A stretch of DNA of 64,000 nt from positions 1 through 64,000 of the forward strand of contig CAJXIY010000002.1 in the NCBI GenBank assembly GCA_913054495.1, given 5' to 3'. Position numbers and translations under genes: made by a program. Numbering within the stretch: position 1 is the first letter of the stretch; every line of letters starts with the position of its first letter. The notes below the pieces were generated by a model. That model was given only the letters and a program-made list of their open reading frames with translations. It was not told the origin of the DNA and ran no database searches. Positions 36,178 through 45,338 of this stretch are shown here, piece after piece. The stretch is from an uncultured Gammaproteobacteria bacterium. Its GTDB lineage: Bacteria > Pseudomonadota > Gammaproteobacteria > Pseudomonadales > Pseudohongiellaceae.

Positions 36178-36273
36178 ATAACAATCGTTCCTCCCTTAGG
36201 CATTTGACTGCTTTCTCCGTTATAATTCCGCTGCTTTCACCCACTTGCTTCAGAGCCAACATTCCCGGTATTC

Positions 36274-36930
36274 ATGCCAGCAACGTCCAACAGTGATTCT
36301 TCCCCGGCCTCGCACAAGGCCACCATGCTGACAGCCGATGGGCTATTTTGTGAACGCGATGACCGTATACTGTTTCAAGAATTAAGCTTTCGGTTGGGCG
36401 AAGGCGAGGTCTTGCAGGTGCAGGGGAGCAACGGCAGTGGTAAAACCACGTTGCTACGAATTCTCTGTGGCCTCCATGATGGCTACGAGGGAGAAATCCG
36501 CTGGTACGGGGAAGCCATCGCGGACCAGGAGGAAAACTTTTTTGCTTCTCTCCTCTATATTGGCCACCGGGTTGGTGTCAATAAGGTACTCACACCATTG
36601 GAAAACCTGCGCTGGGGTTGCAGCTTGCAGCAACAGGTGAGCGATAGCACAATTCTGGCGGCACTCGCCGAACTTGGGCTACACGGTTTCGAGGAATCAC
36701 AGTGCTTTACGCTCTCCGCCGGCCAGCAACAGCGCGTTGCTCTCGCCAGGTTATTAATCAACCCGGCCAGGCTCTGGATACTGGATGAACCGTTTACCAC
36801 CCTCGATAGCGACGGTGTCGCACAGCTCGAAAATTTGCTGCGCCAACATGCGCAATCCGGTGGCTCGGTGCTGGTGACCACCCACCACAAACTCTCCCTA
36901 GCTTCGCTTGAAATTCTGAGCCTCGATTGA
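36274..36930 (+). CDS. ccmA: Cytochrome c maturation heme exporter ATPase CcmA
   Basis: 218-residue ABC ATPase that, with CcmBCD, releases heme-loaded CcmE. Walker A is GSNGSGKTTL (Gly51 on), signature LSAGQQQRVALARLL, Walker B LWILDEPFTTLD. The ATG at 36274 adds about 17 polar residues before the conserved LTADGLFCERD; Met18 is an alternative start. TATAAT at 36221-36226 could be the operon's -10 element, though the TTGACT ahead of it is too close (11 bp) to serve as its -35. Confidence 0.92.
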   Translation: MPATSNSDSSPASHKATMLTADGLFCERDDRILFQELSFRLGEGEVLQVQGSNGSGKTTLLRILCGLHDGYEGEIRWYGEAIADQEENFFASLLYIGHRVGVNKVLTPLENLRWGCSLQQQVSDSTILAALAELGLHGFEESQCFTLSAGQQQRVALARLLINPARLWILDEPFTTLDSDGVAQLENLLRQHAQSGGSVLVTTHHKLSLASLEILSLD

Positions 36931-36939
36931 GCGCGTGTA

Positions 36940-37626
36940 ATGACTGAACACACCACCACAGCAGCCGCCTTTCGTGCGACCCTGGCAAGAGATTTGCTGA
37001 TTGCCTACAAGCGCAAGAATGACATCGTAAATCCATTCATGTTTTTCCTGATCGTGGCCACCTTGTTCCCCATCGGCATTAGTCCGGATCCCCAGCGACT
37101 CGGGGAAATAGCGGCCGGCGTCTTATGGATTTCGGCCCTGTTGGCGGCGATGCTGTCCATGGATAACTTATACCGCGCGGACTATGAAGACGGCTCCCTG
37201 GAGCAACTGCTGTTGAGCCCGCATCCACTTTATTTCATGGTGTTGGCGAAGAACATCAGTCACTGGCTCGTGAGTGGGCTGCCCGTGGTGCTGGCATCAC
37301 CGCTTATTGCCTACATGCTCAATCTGCCTGCGGACGCGTATTTTGCCCTATTCATGACCCTGTTGCTGGGAACTCCTGTGCTGAGCTTGCTAGGCTCCAT
37401 CGGAGTAGCCTTGACCGTAGGATTGGGCAGTCGGGGACTTATTCTGGCCGTGATAACGCTGCCCATGAGCGTGCCAGTGCTGATCGCCGGTACCATGGCG
37501 GTGCAGCAAACCCATAATGGCGCGCCACTGACGGGCTACCTGGCGATACTGGGAGCCATGCTCCTGGTCTCAATTACCCTGGCGCCGCTGGCTTCGGCGG
37601 CGGCCCTGAGAATCAGTATCAATTAG
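36940..37626 (+). CDS. ccmB: Heme exporter permease CcmB
   Basis: 228-residue inner-membrane protein with about six helices. RDLLIAYKRKNDIVNPFMFF at the start, then SMDNLYRADYEDGSLEQLLLSPHPL and GTPVLSLLGSIGVALTVGL are standard CcmB blocks. It starts nine bases after ccmA and is followed by a 124-bp gap before ccmC, unusually long for this operon. Confidence 0.93.
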   Translation: MTEHTTTAAAFRATLARDLLIAYKRKNDIVNPFMFFLIVATLFPIGISPDPQRLGEIAAGVLWISALLAAMLSMDNLYRADYEDGSLEQLLLSPHPLYFMVLAKNISHWLVSGLPVVLASPLIAYMLNLPADAYFALFMTLLLGTPVLSLLGSIGVALTVGLGSRGLILAVITLPMSVPVLIAGTMAVQQTHNGAPLTGYLAILGAMLLVSITLAPLASAAALRISIN

Positions 37627-37653
37627 TTCGATTAGACTATAGGCGCATAAATA

Positions 37654-37688
37654 CAATGGGTTACAATACGTAACATCGTAGTCCATTG
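37654..37688 (+). other. Hairpin-forming spacer between ccmB and ccmC
   Basis: CAATGG (37654-37659) pairs with CCATTG (37683-37688), and inside it GTTAC (37660-37664) pairs with GTAAC (37670-37674). A further small stem CTCAA/TTGAG lies closer to ccmC. There is no T-run, so it may slow processing or decay of the transcript rather than terminate it. Confidence 0.3.
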
Positions 37689-37750
37689 AGGGCGTGGTAT
37701 ATTTGCAGCCTTGCAACTCAACAATTTCTTGAGGCGGTGGGAACACAGTA

Positions 37751-38491
37751 GTGTGGCAGTGGTTTTTCAAATTAGGCTCTCCTAAGTGGTTCTACGAGTT
37801 ATCCGGCAAATGGTTGCCATGGCTGGTGGCGGCCATGTCCCTGCTGCTGGTAATTGGCATTACTTGGGCGCTGTTATTTGTGCCGCCGGATTATCAACAG
37901 GGAAATACCATTCGCATCATGTACATTCACGTGCCATTCGCCAGCATATCCCTGGCGTTTTTCCCGCTGATGGCGGTGGCCGGCACCATAACCCTGGTAT
38001 GGCGAATGAAACTGGCCGATATGGTGGCGAAGACGGCGGCGCCGCTGGGTGCGTGGTTCACCGCCTTGGCATTGATTTCCGGCTCGATCTGGGGCAGCGA
38101 TATCTGGGGTACCTGGTGGATATGGGATGGGCGTCTCACCTCGATGCTGCTGCAATTCTTTCTGCTGGTTGGGGTAATATCACTTCGCTCAGCGCTGGAA
38201 GATACTGACGCCGCAGCCAAGGCCTGCGCGGTACTGTCGATCGTCGGCTGTATCAATGTTTTCGTGATCAAGTACTCGGTGGATTGGTGGAATACGCTAC
38301 ACCAGCCCTCCAGCCCAATTGGAATGGCCGGAGATTCTGCCAATGGACCGGAAATATGGGTACCGCTGGTGATAATGATTGTGGCGGTGTATTTATTTTT
38401 CGCCGTCAGTTTGATTCTGTCTACGCGCAATGAAATTTTGCAACGCGAACGACGTTCAAAATGGGTACAGGAACTTCTCGCGAGTGCCTGA
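37751..38491 (+). CDS. ccmC: Heme delivery protein CcmC
   Basis: 246-residue six-helix membrane protein that loads heme onto CcmE. The WWD signature is visible as GSIWGSDIWGTWWIWDGRL, and the heme-ligating histidines lie in IMYIHVPFA and VDWWNTLHQPSS. It starts at GTG 37751 with a purine-rich GGCGGTGGG upstream. Confidence 0.94.
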   Translation: MWQWFFKLGSPKWFYELSGKWLPWLVAAMSLLLVIGITWALLFVPPDYQQGNTIRIMYIHVPFASISLAFFPLMAVAGTITLVWRMKLADMVAKTAAPLGAWFTALALISGSIWGSDIWGTWWIWDGRLTSMLLQFFLLVGVISLRSALEDTDAAAKACAVLSIVGCINVFVIKYSVDWWNTLHQPSSPIGMAGDSANGPEIWVPLVIMIVAVYLFFAVSLILSTRNEILQRERRSKWVQELLASA

Positions 38492-38519
38492 TCCAGATGC
38501 CTGAATTAAGAGGTTCAGC

Positions 38520-38726
38520 ATGTTAGCAGCCCTGCAATTTTCGAGTATTGGTGAATTTTTCCAGATGGGGGGTTACGCCTTTAACGTCTGGACGGTGTAT
38601 GTGCTCTTCCTCTTGTTCTTCTTCGTGAATTTGTATTTTCCCCTGATTCGGAAAAAGCAAATTATACGTGAATTGAAACGGCGCCTGATCCTTCGTAATG
38701 AAGTACCTGCAAACAAGCATGATTGA
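38520..38726 (+). CDS. ccmD: Heme exporter small subunit CcmD
   Basis: 68-residue single-helix protein. FFQMGGYAFNVW followed by a hydrophobic helix (TVYVLFLLFFFVNLYFP) and a basic tail (RRLILRNE) fit CcmD, which helps release holo-CcmE from CcmABC. It lies 28 bp after ccmC. Confidence 0.88.
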   Translation: MLAALQFSSIGEFFQMGGYAFNVWTVYVLFLLFFFVNLYFPLIRKKQIIRELKRRLILRNEVPANKHD

Positions 38727-38767
38727 AGATAAGACATACAAGTGGTCAGTCCCGATTGGAGAAACTC

Positions 38768-39229
38768 GTGGAGCTTCATAGACGCAAGCGTCTTGGTATC
38801 ATCCTCTTTATCACAGCTGGCTTGAGTGTGGCCATTGGCCTGACCTTGTACGCCTTGAGTCAGAATATTGATTTATTCTTCACGCCAACCCAGATTGCTG
38901 CCGGTGAGGTGCAGGCCGGTCAACGTATTCGTGTGGGCGGCATGGTCAAGGAAGGCTCTTTTGTCAGTGCCGAAGACAGCCTTAAAGTCAGCTTTGCCGC
39001 CACCGACTATGCCAACGATGTCACCATATATTACGAAGGGATTTTGCCGGATCTGTTTCGAGAGGGGCAGGGCGTCGTGGTGGAAGGGGCCATCGATGCG
39101 GCCGGCTTATTTCAGGCTTCCCGGGTCCTGGCCAAGCATGATGAAAATTATATGTCTGTAGAAGTCAAAGCAGCCCTGGATGCCGCTGGTGCTACTGCTG
39201 AAAATCATACCTCATTGGCTGAAAATTAA
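38768..39229 (+). CDS. ccmE: Heme chaperone CcmE
   Basis: 153-residue periplasmic heme chaperone with an N-terminal anchor. RRKRLGIILF leads into the membrane helix, LYALSQNIDLFFTP follows, and the heme-attachment motif is AKHDENYM with the covalent histidine. The chosen start is GTG 38768, preceded by GGAGA at seven bases; the open frame begins at TTG 38723, overlapping ccmD, but that start has no ribosome site. The stop directly abuts the ccmF ATG. Confidence 0.88.
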   Translation: MELHRRKRLGIILFITAGLSVAIGLTLYALSQNIDLFFTPTQIAAGEVQAGQRIRVGGMVKEGSFVSAEDSLKVSFAATDYANDVTIYYEGILPDLFREGQGVVVEGAIDAAGLFQASRVLAKHDENYMSVEVKAALDAAGATAENHTSLAEN

Positions 39230-41221
39230 ATGATTCCTGAGCTTGGTCAGTTCTCTCTGATCCTGGCGTTCTGCCTTAGTGTACTACTTGGCACCCTGCC
39301 TCTTATCGGTGCGAGTCGTAACCATCTGCTGTGGATGAATCTTTGCCGACCTCTGACCGCCGGTGTCTTCGTGTTTCTGGGGATCAGCATTTCAATTCTG
39401 GCTTACGCCTTTGCCACCGATGATTTCTCGGTGCAGTTCGTGGCCCAGCACTCAAACACGCTGTTGCCAATCCAGTATAAATTAACTGCAGTGTGGGGTG
39501 GGCATGAGGGCTCCTTTCTGTTGTGGACCTTTATGCTGGGAGGTTGGATGTTGGCAGTGAGCGTGTTCAGTAAGAGTATGCCCATAGATTTCGTGGCGCG
39601 GGTGCTCGGTGTATTGGGGATACTCTGTGCCGCCTATATCCTGTTTATGCTTGCAACCTCCAATCCCTTCGATCGTATTGTGCCGCTGCCACCTGCCGAT
39701 GGTGCAGATTTAAATTCGGCATTGCAGGATTTTGGTTTCATCATTCATCCGCCCACTCTGTATATGGGCTATGTTGGCTTCTCGGTGGTGTTTGCCTTCG
39801 CCATAGCGGCTTTGTTAAGCGGTCGTCTCGATGCGGCCTGGGCGCGGTGGTCGCGGCCCTGGGCCAATGTGGCCTGGGCCATCTTAACCATCGGCATTGC
39901 CCTGGGTAGTTGGTGGGCATACTACGAACTCGGTTGGGGTGGCTGGTGGGCCTGGGATCCGGTGGAGAATCCACCTCTGATTACCTGGCTGTTTGGTACC
40001 GCACTGATTCATTCTCTGGCGGTGACCGAGAAAAGAGGCATATTCAAGAGCTGGACTGTATTGCTGGCTATCCTGGCTTTTTCGGGCAGCCTGCTGGGGA
40101 CGTTTATTACCCGTTCCGGATTGCTGACCTCGGTGCATGCCTTTGCCAGTGATCCCACCCGTGGCTTCTTCATCCTCGTCATTCTCGGTGTTGCCGTCGG
40201 TGGTTCCCTGTTGCTGTTTGCGCTGCGGGCGCCAATGATGAAATCCGAGGCTCGCTTCGATCTGGTTTCCCGGGAAGTTTTAATCCTGGGCAACAATGTA
40301 TTGCTGGTGGTGGCGGCAGCTTCTGTCTTTCTTGGTACGTTATTCCCCATGGTTTATCAGGCCATTACCGATGATCTGATTTCCATCGGTCCGCCATATT
40401 TCAATGCCATCTTCGTGCCCCTGATGATTTTACTGGTGCTGTTGTTGGCAGTGGGCCCCCTGTGCCGCTGGAAGCGAACATCGATCGCCTACCTGTCCCG
40501 ACAGCTCGGCAAGGTAGTGCTGGCATCCCTGGCGCTGGGTGTGCTTATCCCGCTGGTGGTGTTGCTGGAATTCTCTCTGGCCGCGACCGTCTCGGTTGCG
40601 CTGGCGGCATGGATCAGCTTGAGCCTGCTCGGGGACCTGGCGAACAAGACTGCGAATAAATCTTCCCGGGCCAAAGCTCTGAAAGCCCTGCCATTGAGCT
40701 ACTACGGTATGCAAATTGCCCACCTCGGTGCGGCCGTAATGCTGATCGGCATTGGATTGACCAGCGCCTTCAGTTATGAAAAGAGCGTCCTGCTGTCTCC
40801 GGGCCAGAGTATCGATCTGGGAAACTATGTGTTTATGTTCAATGGCAGCACTGCCGTCACCGGACCAAATTATGTGGGTAATGAGGCAGACATAAGCGTC
40901 AGCAAGAACGATCGGCCCATAGGGAACCTCAAGCCCCAGCGCAGGCTGTATCTCGCCAGTGGAACACCGTCCACGGAAATGGCGATCGATGCCGGATTTT
41001 TCCGCGATCTATTTGTGACCCTCGGTGAGGAGAAGGAAAGCGGCGCCTGGTCGATGACGATTTATGTGAAACCGTTTATACGCTGGATCTGGCTAGGGGC
41101 TATCTTCATGGCTTTTGGTGGTGTTATCGCCGCTGGCGACAAGCGTTATCGACGCCTGCGAAAGCGTGAACTGGAAAGAGCCGCGACGGAACTATCCGGC
41201 GAGCTGCAAACAGCCAGCTGA
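39230..41221 (+). CDS. ccmF: Cytochrome c heme lyase subunit CcmF
   Basis: 663-residue membrane protein with about 15 helices that, with CcmH, attaches heme to apocytochrome c. The WWD domain reads GWGGWWAWDPVENPP, and HPPTLYMGYVGF, WGGHEGSFLLW and ITRSGLLTSVHAFA carry conserved histidines. The full length matches the family. It begins at the base after the ccmE stop. Confidence 0.95.
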   Translation: MIPELGQFSLILAFCLSVLLGTLPLIGASRNHLLWMNLCRPLTAGVFVFLGISISILAYAFATDDFSVQFVAQHSNTLLPIQYKLTAVWGGHEGSFLLWTFMLGGWMLAVSVFSKSMPIDFVARVLGVLGILCAAYILFMLATSNPFDRIVPLPPADGADLNSALQDFGFIIHPPTLYMGYVGFSVVFAFAIAALLSGRLDAAWARWSRPWANVAWAILTIGIALGSWWAYYELGWGGWWAWDPVENPPLITWLFGTALIHSLAVTEKRGIFKSWTVLLAILAFSGSLLGTFITRSGLLTSVHAFASDPTRGFFILVILGVAVGGSLLLFALRAPMMKSEARFDLVSREVLILGNNVLLVVAAASVFLGTLFPMVYQAITDDLISIGPPYFNAIFVPLMILLVLLLAVGPLCRWKRTSIAYLSRQLGKVVLASLALGVLIPLVVLLEFSLAATVSVALAAWISLSLLGDLANKTANKSSRAKALKALPLSYYGMQIAHLGAAVMLIGIGLTSAFSYEKSVLLSPGQSIDLGNYVFMFNGSTAVTGPNYVGNEADISVSKNDRPIGNLKPQRRLYLASGTPSTEMAIDAGFFRDLFVTLGEEKESGAWSMTIYVKPFIRWIWLGAIFMAFGGVIAAGDKRYRRLRKRELERAATELSGELQTAS

Positions 41222-41230
41222 CCGAGAAAA

Positions 41231-41773
41231 ATGAGCAAACTCAAATACTATATCCCCGTAATTTCCTTCTTTGCCCTGGCTTTGGTGTTATGGCGGGGCC
41301 TATACCTGGATCCGAAAGAATTGCCATCCATGTTGATCGACAAGCCCATGCCGCCGTTCGCGCTGACCACGGTAGCGGGCTCTGAAGTTGCGAATGAAGA
41401 TTTACCCGATCAAATATTTCTCCTGAATGTGTGGGGCAGTTATTGTCTACCCTGCCTGATCGAGCATCCTACCCTCATGCGTCTGAGCGAAGAAGGCGAT
41501 ATTCCGGTGGTGGGGGTGAATTATCGAGATCGTCAGGACTTGGCGGTGGACTGGTTGGAGGACAATGGCAATCCGTTTGCCTTCAGTATCCTCGATGAAG
41601 ATGGCCGATTTGGTATCGACCTCGGTGTCTATGGTGCGCCGGAGACCTACCTGGTGGATGAAAATGGTGTGATCCGATTTCGGCATGTCAGTGTGCTCGA
41701 TGAGAGCGTCTGGGAGGAAGAATTTGTGCCGGCTATCGCAGAATTGAGAGGAGAGTCTTTCGGCAATGAATAG
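41231..41773 (+). CDS. ccmG: Thiol:disulfide oxidoreductase CcmG/DsbE
   Basis: 180-residue membrane-anchored thioredoxin-like protein that reduces apocytochrome c. A single N-terminal helix (ISFFALALVLWRGL) leads into the fold; the active site is NVWGSYCLPCLIEHP. The residue before the CxxC is Tyr, where most family members have Trp. GAPETYLVDENG is the cis-proline loop. It overlaps ccmH by eight bases. Confidence 0.92.
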   Translation: MSKLKYYIPVISFFALALVLWRGLYLDPKELPSMLIDKPMPPFALTTVAGSEVANEDLPDQIFLLNVWGSYCLPCLIEHPTLMRLSEEGDIPVVGVNYRDRQDLAVDWLEDNGNPFAFSILDEDGRFGIDLGVYGAPETYLVDENGVIRFRHVSVLDESVWEEEFVPAIAELRGESFGNE

Positions 41774-42275
41774 CAAAAACCGCCGCTTGCGCTCGGCCTC
41801 GATTCTCCAGGCCCTGACGCCGATTTTTGTTCTATTGCTGACTATGGCTAATGCACCTGGCGCCATCGCCCAGGTGGATACGTTCGAGTTCGAGTCTCCC
41901 CAGCAACAGCAACGATTTCGTAAGCTGTCCAACGAATTTCGCTGCCCCATGTGTCAGAACACGAATCTTACCGGATCTACCGGCGGCGTCGCCGAGGATC
42001 TGCGCCGCGAGATTCACCGAATGATCACAGAAGGTATGAGCGATACTGAGATTGAGCAGTTCATGTTCGAACGCTATGGTGACTTTATCTTTTACCGACC
42101 AAGACTGCGTGCAGAAACTATTTTGCTCTGGTTCGGACCGCCGGTATTTTTGCTCATCGGCGGCTTCGTCGCGCTAGGCATTTCACGCCGTGCTCGGAGA
42201 GCGGGTGAAGAAAATACCGAGCTCGATGATAAGCAGCAGGCACGTCTGAAAGATTTGCTTGGCAGCAAGCTCTAG
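41766..42275 (+). CDS. ccmH: Cytochrome c-type biogenesis protein CcmH (CcmL)
   Basis: 169-residue protein with a signal peptide ending near GAIAQ and a C-terminal membrane helix (LLWFGPPVFLLIGGFVALG). The redox motif FRCPMCQN and the MITEGMSDTEIEQFM helix are standard for the thiol-reductase part of CcmH, which works with CcmF, CcmG and CcmI. Confidence 0.93.
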   Translation: MNSKNRRLRSASILQALTPIFVLLLTMANAPGAIAQVDTFEFESPQQQQRFRKLSNEFRCPMCQNTNLTGSTGGVAEDLRREIHRMITEGMSDTEIEQFMFERYGDFIFYRPRLRAETILLWFGPPVFLLIGGFVALGISRRARRAGEENTELDDKQQARLKDLLGSKL

Positions 42276-42284
42276 GGTCCCTAA

Positions 42285-43553
42285 ATGTTCTGGTTGTTAA
42301 CTATCTGCCTGTTTATTGTTGCCGCGTTGTTTGTGGTGGTACCACTGTGGTCGGCAAACCGCGGTGGGACACAGGAGTCGATACAACTCCGAAAAGCGGC
42401 AAATATCGCCTTGTTCCATGAGCGCAACGACGAGTTCGAGGCTGAACTTGCAGAGGGTAATCTGGATCAGAGCCAGTTCGACGCCCTGGTGCTGGAATTA
42501 CAACAGGGCTTGCTGGCGGATGTAGATTTGGTGGAGCGGGCTGCTGCCCCGGAACCTGCCAAGGCCAAGATCAAAACGAAGCGGTCACCGCTAACAAGGT
42601 CTGGCATTACCCGCAACGCCATTCCTCTGGCGTTGGTGTTGTTGATGTCTGTGTTTGCCTACAGTCTGTATAACCAATGGGGGTATATAGATGATGTTGA
42701 ATTGATGGATTTGTTTCAACGCACTGTAAATAATACGGCCGACATCGAAGAAACTCGAAGCCTGATCGTGAGTCTCGGCGAAGTAGTGCAGGCCGATGCC
42801 GACAAGGAATGGGCATGGTATTTTCTTGCTGAAAACTTTGCCAATCTCAATATGTTCCCCGAGGCACAGATCGCGTATCGTCAAGCCGCGAACAGGATAG
42901 AGGGGGGGCCGGAAAAAGCATTGATACTGGGTAGAGTCGCGCTGGCGATGTACATCACTGCAGGTCTCGAGTTTACACCCGAGATTCTCGAAGTGGTAGA
43001 GGAGGCGCGTGCGCTGAACCCCAATGAGATATCGATTCTGCAACTGCTGGCAGCCGACGCCGACCAGAGACAGGATTATCAGTCGGCGATAGCTTATTGG
43101 CGACTACTGATTCAGGCCAGTCCGAGTTCAGAGCAGGCGCGCTTGTTACGGGAAAGCATCGCCGCGGCACAACGATTGATGGCGGACAGCGGGCAGGATG
43201 TCGATGCGGGACCGGTCGTCGAAGTCAAACTGATGTTAGCGGAAGGTATCGAGTTGGATCCGAATCTTCGGGTGTTTATCGCTGTCAGAAATGCGCAAAG
43301 GGAAGGTTTGCCACCGCTGGCGGCAACGCAGATGCGGGTCGCTGATTTGCCGGCAACGATTCGACTCGACAATGCATCGGCGGTGGGGCCATTCAATCTT
43401 TCCTCTGCGGATACCGTCTACGTGTCTGCACTGGTTTCATTCGCCGGTACGGCAAATCCAAGCACGGGGGATTACCGCGTGGTATCGGATAACTTCGCCC
43501 ACAACGGTCAACATGCAGTGATCGATCTGGTGCTGTCCGAACGATTTCCCTGA
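42285..43553 (+). CDS. ccmI: Apocytochrome c chaperone CcmI
   Basis: 422-residue protein with two N-terminal membrane helices (FWLLTICLFIVAALFV and a second near NAIPLALVLLMSVFAYSLY) flanking a cytoplasmic leucine-rich loop, then a periplasmic TPR domain (from about residue 165, e.g. EWAWYFLAENFANLNMF). The C-terminal 110 residues (VVEVKLMLAEGI to the end) are the beta-rich extension seen in gammaproteobacterial CcmI. It ends the ccm operon. Confidence 0.9.
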   Translation: MFWLLTICLFIVAALFVVVPLWSANRGGTQESIQLRKAANIALFHERNDEFEAELAEGNLDQSQFDALVLELQQGLLADVDLVERAAAPEPAKAKIKTKRSPLTRSGITRNAIPLALVLLMSVFAYSLYNQWGYIDDVELMDLFQRTVNNTADIEETRSLIVSLGEVVQADADKEWAWYFLAENFANLNMFPEAQIAYRQAANRIEGGPEKALILGRVALAMYITAGLEFTPEILEVVEEARALNPNEISILQLLAADADQRQDYQSAIAYWRLLIQASPSSEQARLLRESIAAAQRLMADSGQDVDAGPVVEVKLMLAEGIELDPNLRVFIAVRNAQREGLPPLAATQMRVADLPATIRLDNASAVGPFNLSSADTVYVSALVSFAGTANPSTGDYRVVSDNFAHNGQHAVIDLVLSERFP

Positions 43554-43600
43554 TCTTATCCCAGCTTCGATAGTCTTAATCACTAAGCGCGGAACGCACA

Positions 43601-44224
43601 ATGTATTGGGTCGAATTTCTCACCATAGCCATTGCACACCTGTTTGCAGTGGCGTCGCCGGGACCCGATTTTGCAGTCGTTACCAGGCAATGTGTGACAG
43701 GTGGCACTAGGACTGGGGTGTGGACGAGTCTTGGAGTCGGTGCCGGAATCTTGTTGCATGTAGCCTACTGTCTGCTAGGCGTTGCCGTCCTGTTGTCCCA
43801 GTCCCCCGCTCTGTTCGATGTTGTGAAGTTTGTCGCGGCTGGGTATTTGCTCTACCTGGGGATTAAATCCATCAGAAAATCCCTGGTAAGCGGCCCAATC
43901 GACTCGGTCTCGACGGCGCAGACTGTGGTTGAGCCGGGAAAGGCTTTCATGCTCGGCTTTCTGACCAATGGCTTAAACCCAAAAGCCACATTGTTTTTCC
44001 TGGCACTTTTTACCGTGGTCGTTAGTCCTTCCACACCGGTTTTTATTCAGCTTATCTATGGCCTCTATCTCGCCTGCGCTACTTTTCTCTGGTTCGCACT
44101 CCTGTCCAGGCTCATGGGCAGACCCGGCGTGCGTGGAACCATACTCAGGGCCGGTCACTGGTTCGAAAGAGCGATGGGGACGATTCTGATCCTGTTGGCC
44201 ATACAAATTGCGTTTGTTTCCTGA
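43601..44224 (+). CDS. LysE/RhtB family amino acid exporter
   Basis: 207-residue membrane protein with about six helices. The N-terminal signature ASPGPDFAVVTRQ and GVGAGILLHVAYC, and the middle block FLTNGLNPKATLFFLALF, are typical of the RhtB/LysE translocators. The substrate may be threonine, homoserine or another amino acid and cannot be told. It follows ccmI by 47 bp and could be read from the same transcript. Confidence 0.88.
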   Translation: MYWVEFLTIAIAHLFAVASPGPDFAVVTRQCVTGGTRTGVWTSLGVGAGILLHVAYCLLGVAVLLSQSPALFDVVKFVAAGYLLYLGIKSIRKSLVSGPIDSVSTAQTVVEPGKAFMLGFLTNGLNPKATLFFLALFTVVVSPSTPVFIQLIYGLYLACATFLWFALLSRLMGRPGVRGTILRAGHWFERAMGTILILLAIQIAFVS

Positions 44225-44326
44225 AATCAGAGGTGCCCTAGACCTGCCATGGGCATGGTGCGTATTTAATATCGATGCAGGGCCTGACCCATTACGGTAT
44301 AGTTGGCGTCGGAGAAATATGCCAAA

Positions 44327-45334
44327 ATGACAGCCATGGAACAGCCAGGCAAGCTTATAGACCAATTCGGCCGCCACATAGACTATATTCGTCTATCGGT
44401 GACCGATCGCTGTGATTTCCGCTGCGTCTACTGCATGACCGAAGATATGCAGTTCCTACCCCGTAAGCAGATTCTCTCCCTCGAGGAGTTGTATCGAGTC
44501 GCCAGAGTGTTTACCGAACTCGGGGTGAATAAAATTCGCCTGACCGGCGGTGAACCAATGGTTCGTAGTAATGTGATGTCTCTAATCGAGAAGCTTGGCG
44601 CGTTGCCGGGTCTCGAAGAATTGTTGCTGACTACAAACGGGGCGCAATTGGATAAATATGCCGTGCCCTTGAAGGCGGCCGGCGTCAAGCGGATTAATAT
44701 AAGCCTCGACAGCCTGGATGCTGAACGCTTCAAGCGGATTACTAGGGTGGGTAAACTCGAGCGAGTGCTAGCTGGAATAGACGCTGCGAAGGCGGCAGGT
44801 TTCGAGCGGATTCGATTGAATGCGGTGGTCATGCGCGGCTACAACGACGACGAAGTGATTCCGTTGACAGACTATGCGGTGGAGCATGATATCGATATTG
44901 CCTTCATCGAAGAGATGCCACTCGGCGATGCGTCGGATCACGACCGGGAAGAGACTACCTGTAGCAATGACTGGGTCCGGGGCGTTATCGCCGCGGCATA
45001 CCAGCTCACAGACGTGACCGCGAAGACGGCAGGCCCGTCTCGCTATGTTCAGATCGAAGGTAAAAACAGTCGCATAGGCTTCATTTCCCCGGTGACGCAT
45101 AATTTCTGTGCCGACTGCAACCGGGTCAGGGTTACCGTGGAGGGTAGGCTGCTGCTCTGCCTCGGTAATGAACACTCCATCGATTTGCGCGCAATCCTGC
45201 GGGATCAGCAACTTACCGACGACGATCTCAAACAGGCCATCATCGCCTCTATGGATATAAAGCCGGAACGCCATTATTTCTACGACAAGGATTATCAGCA
45301 ACCGGTGCGCCTCATGAACATGACAGGCGGCTAG
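44327..45334 (+). CDS. moaA: GTP 3',8-cyclase, molybdenum cofactor synthesis
   Basis: 335-residue radical SAM enzyme catalysing the first step of molybdopterin synthesis. The SAM cluster motif is RCDFRCVYC (C-x3-C-x2-C), the C-terminal cluster is in FCADCNRVRVTVEGRLLLC, and the protein ends in the conserved Gly-Gly. I start it at ATG 44327; GGAG lies 12 bases upstream, and Met three codons later is an alternative. moaB follows four bases after the stop. Confidence 0.94.
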   Translation: MTAMEQPGKLIDQFGRHIDYIRLSVTDRCDFRCVYCMTEDMQFLPRKQILSLEELYRVARVFTELGVNKIRLTGGEPMVRSNVMSLIEKLGALPGLEELLLTTNGAQLDKYAVPLKAAGVKRINISLDSLDAERFKRITRVGKLERVLAGIDAAKAAGFERIRLNAVVMRGYNDDEVIPLTDYAVEHDIDIAFIEEMPLGDASDHDREETTCSNDWVRGVIAAAYQLTDVTAKTAGPSRYVQIEGKNSRIGFISPVTHNFCADCNRVRVTVEGRLLLCLGNEHSIDLRAILRDQQLTDDDLKQAIIASMDIKPERHYFYDKDYQQPVRLMNMTGG

Positions 45335-45338
45335 GGCA

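Noticed and set aside
36204-36226. TTGACT and TATAAT as a complete sigma-70 promoter for ccmA
   Set aside because: The two elements are only 11 bp apart; only the TATAAT is kept as a possible -10.
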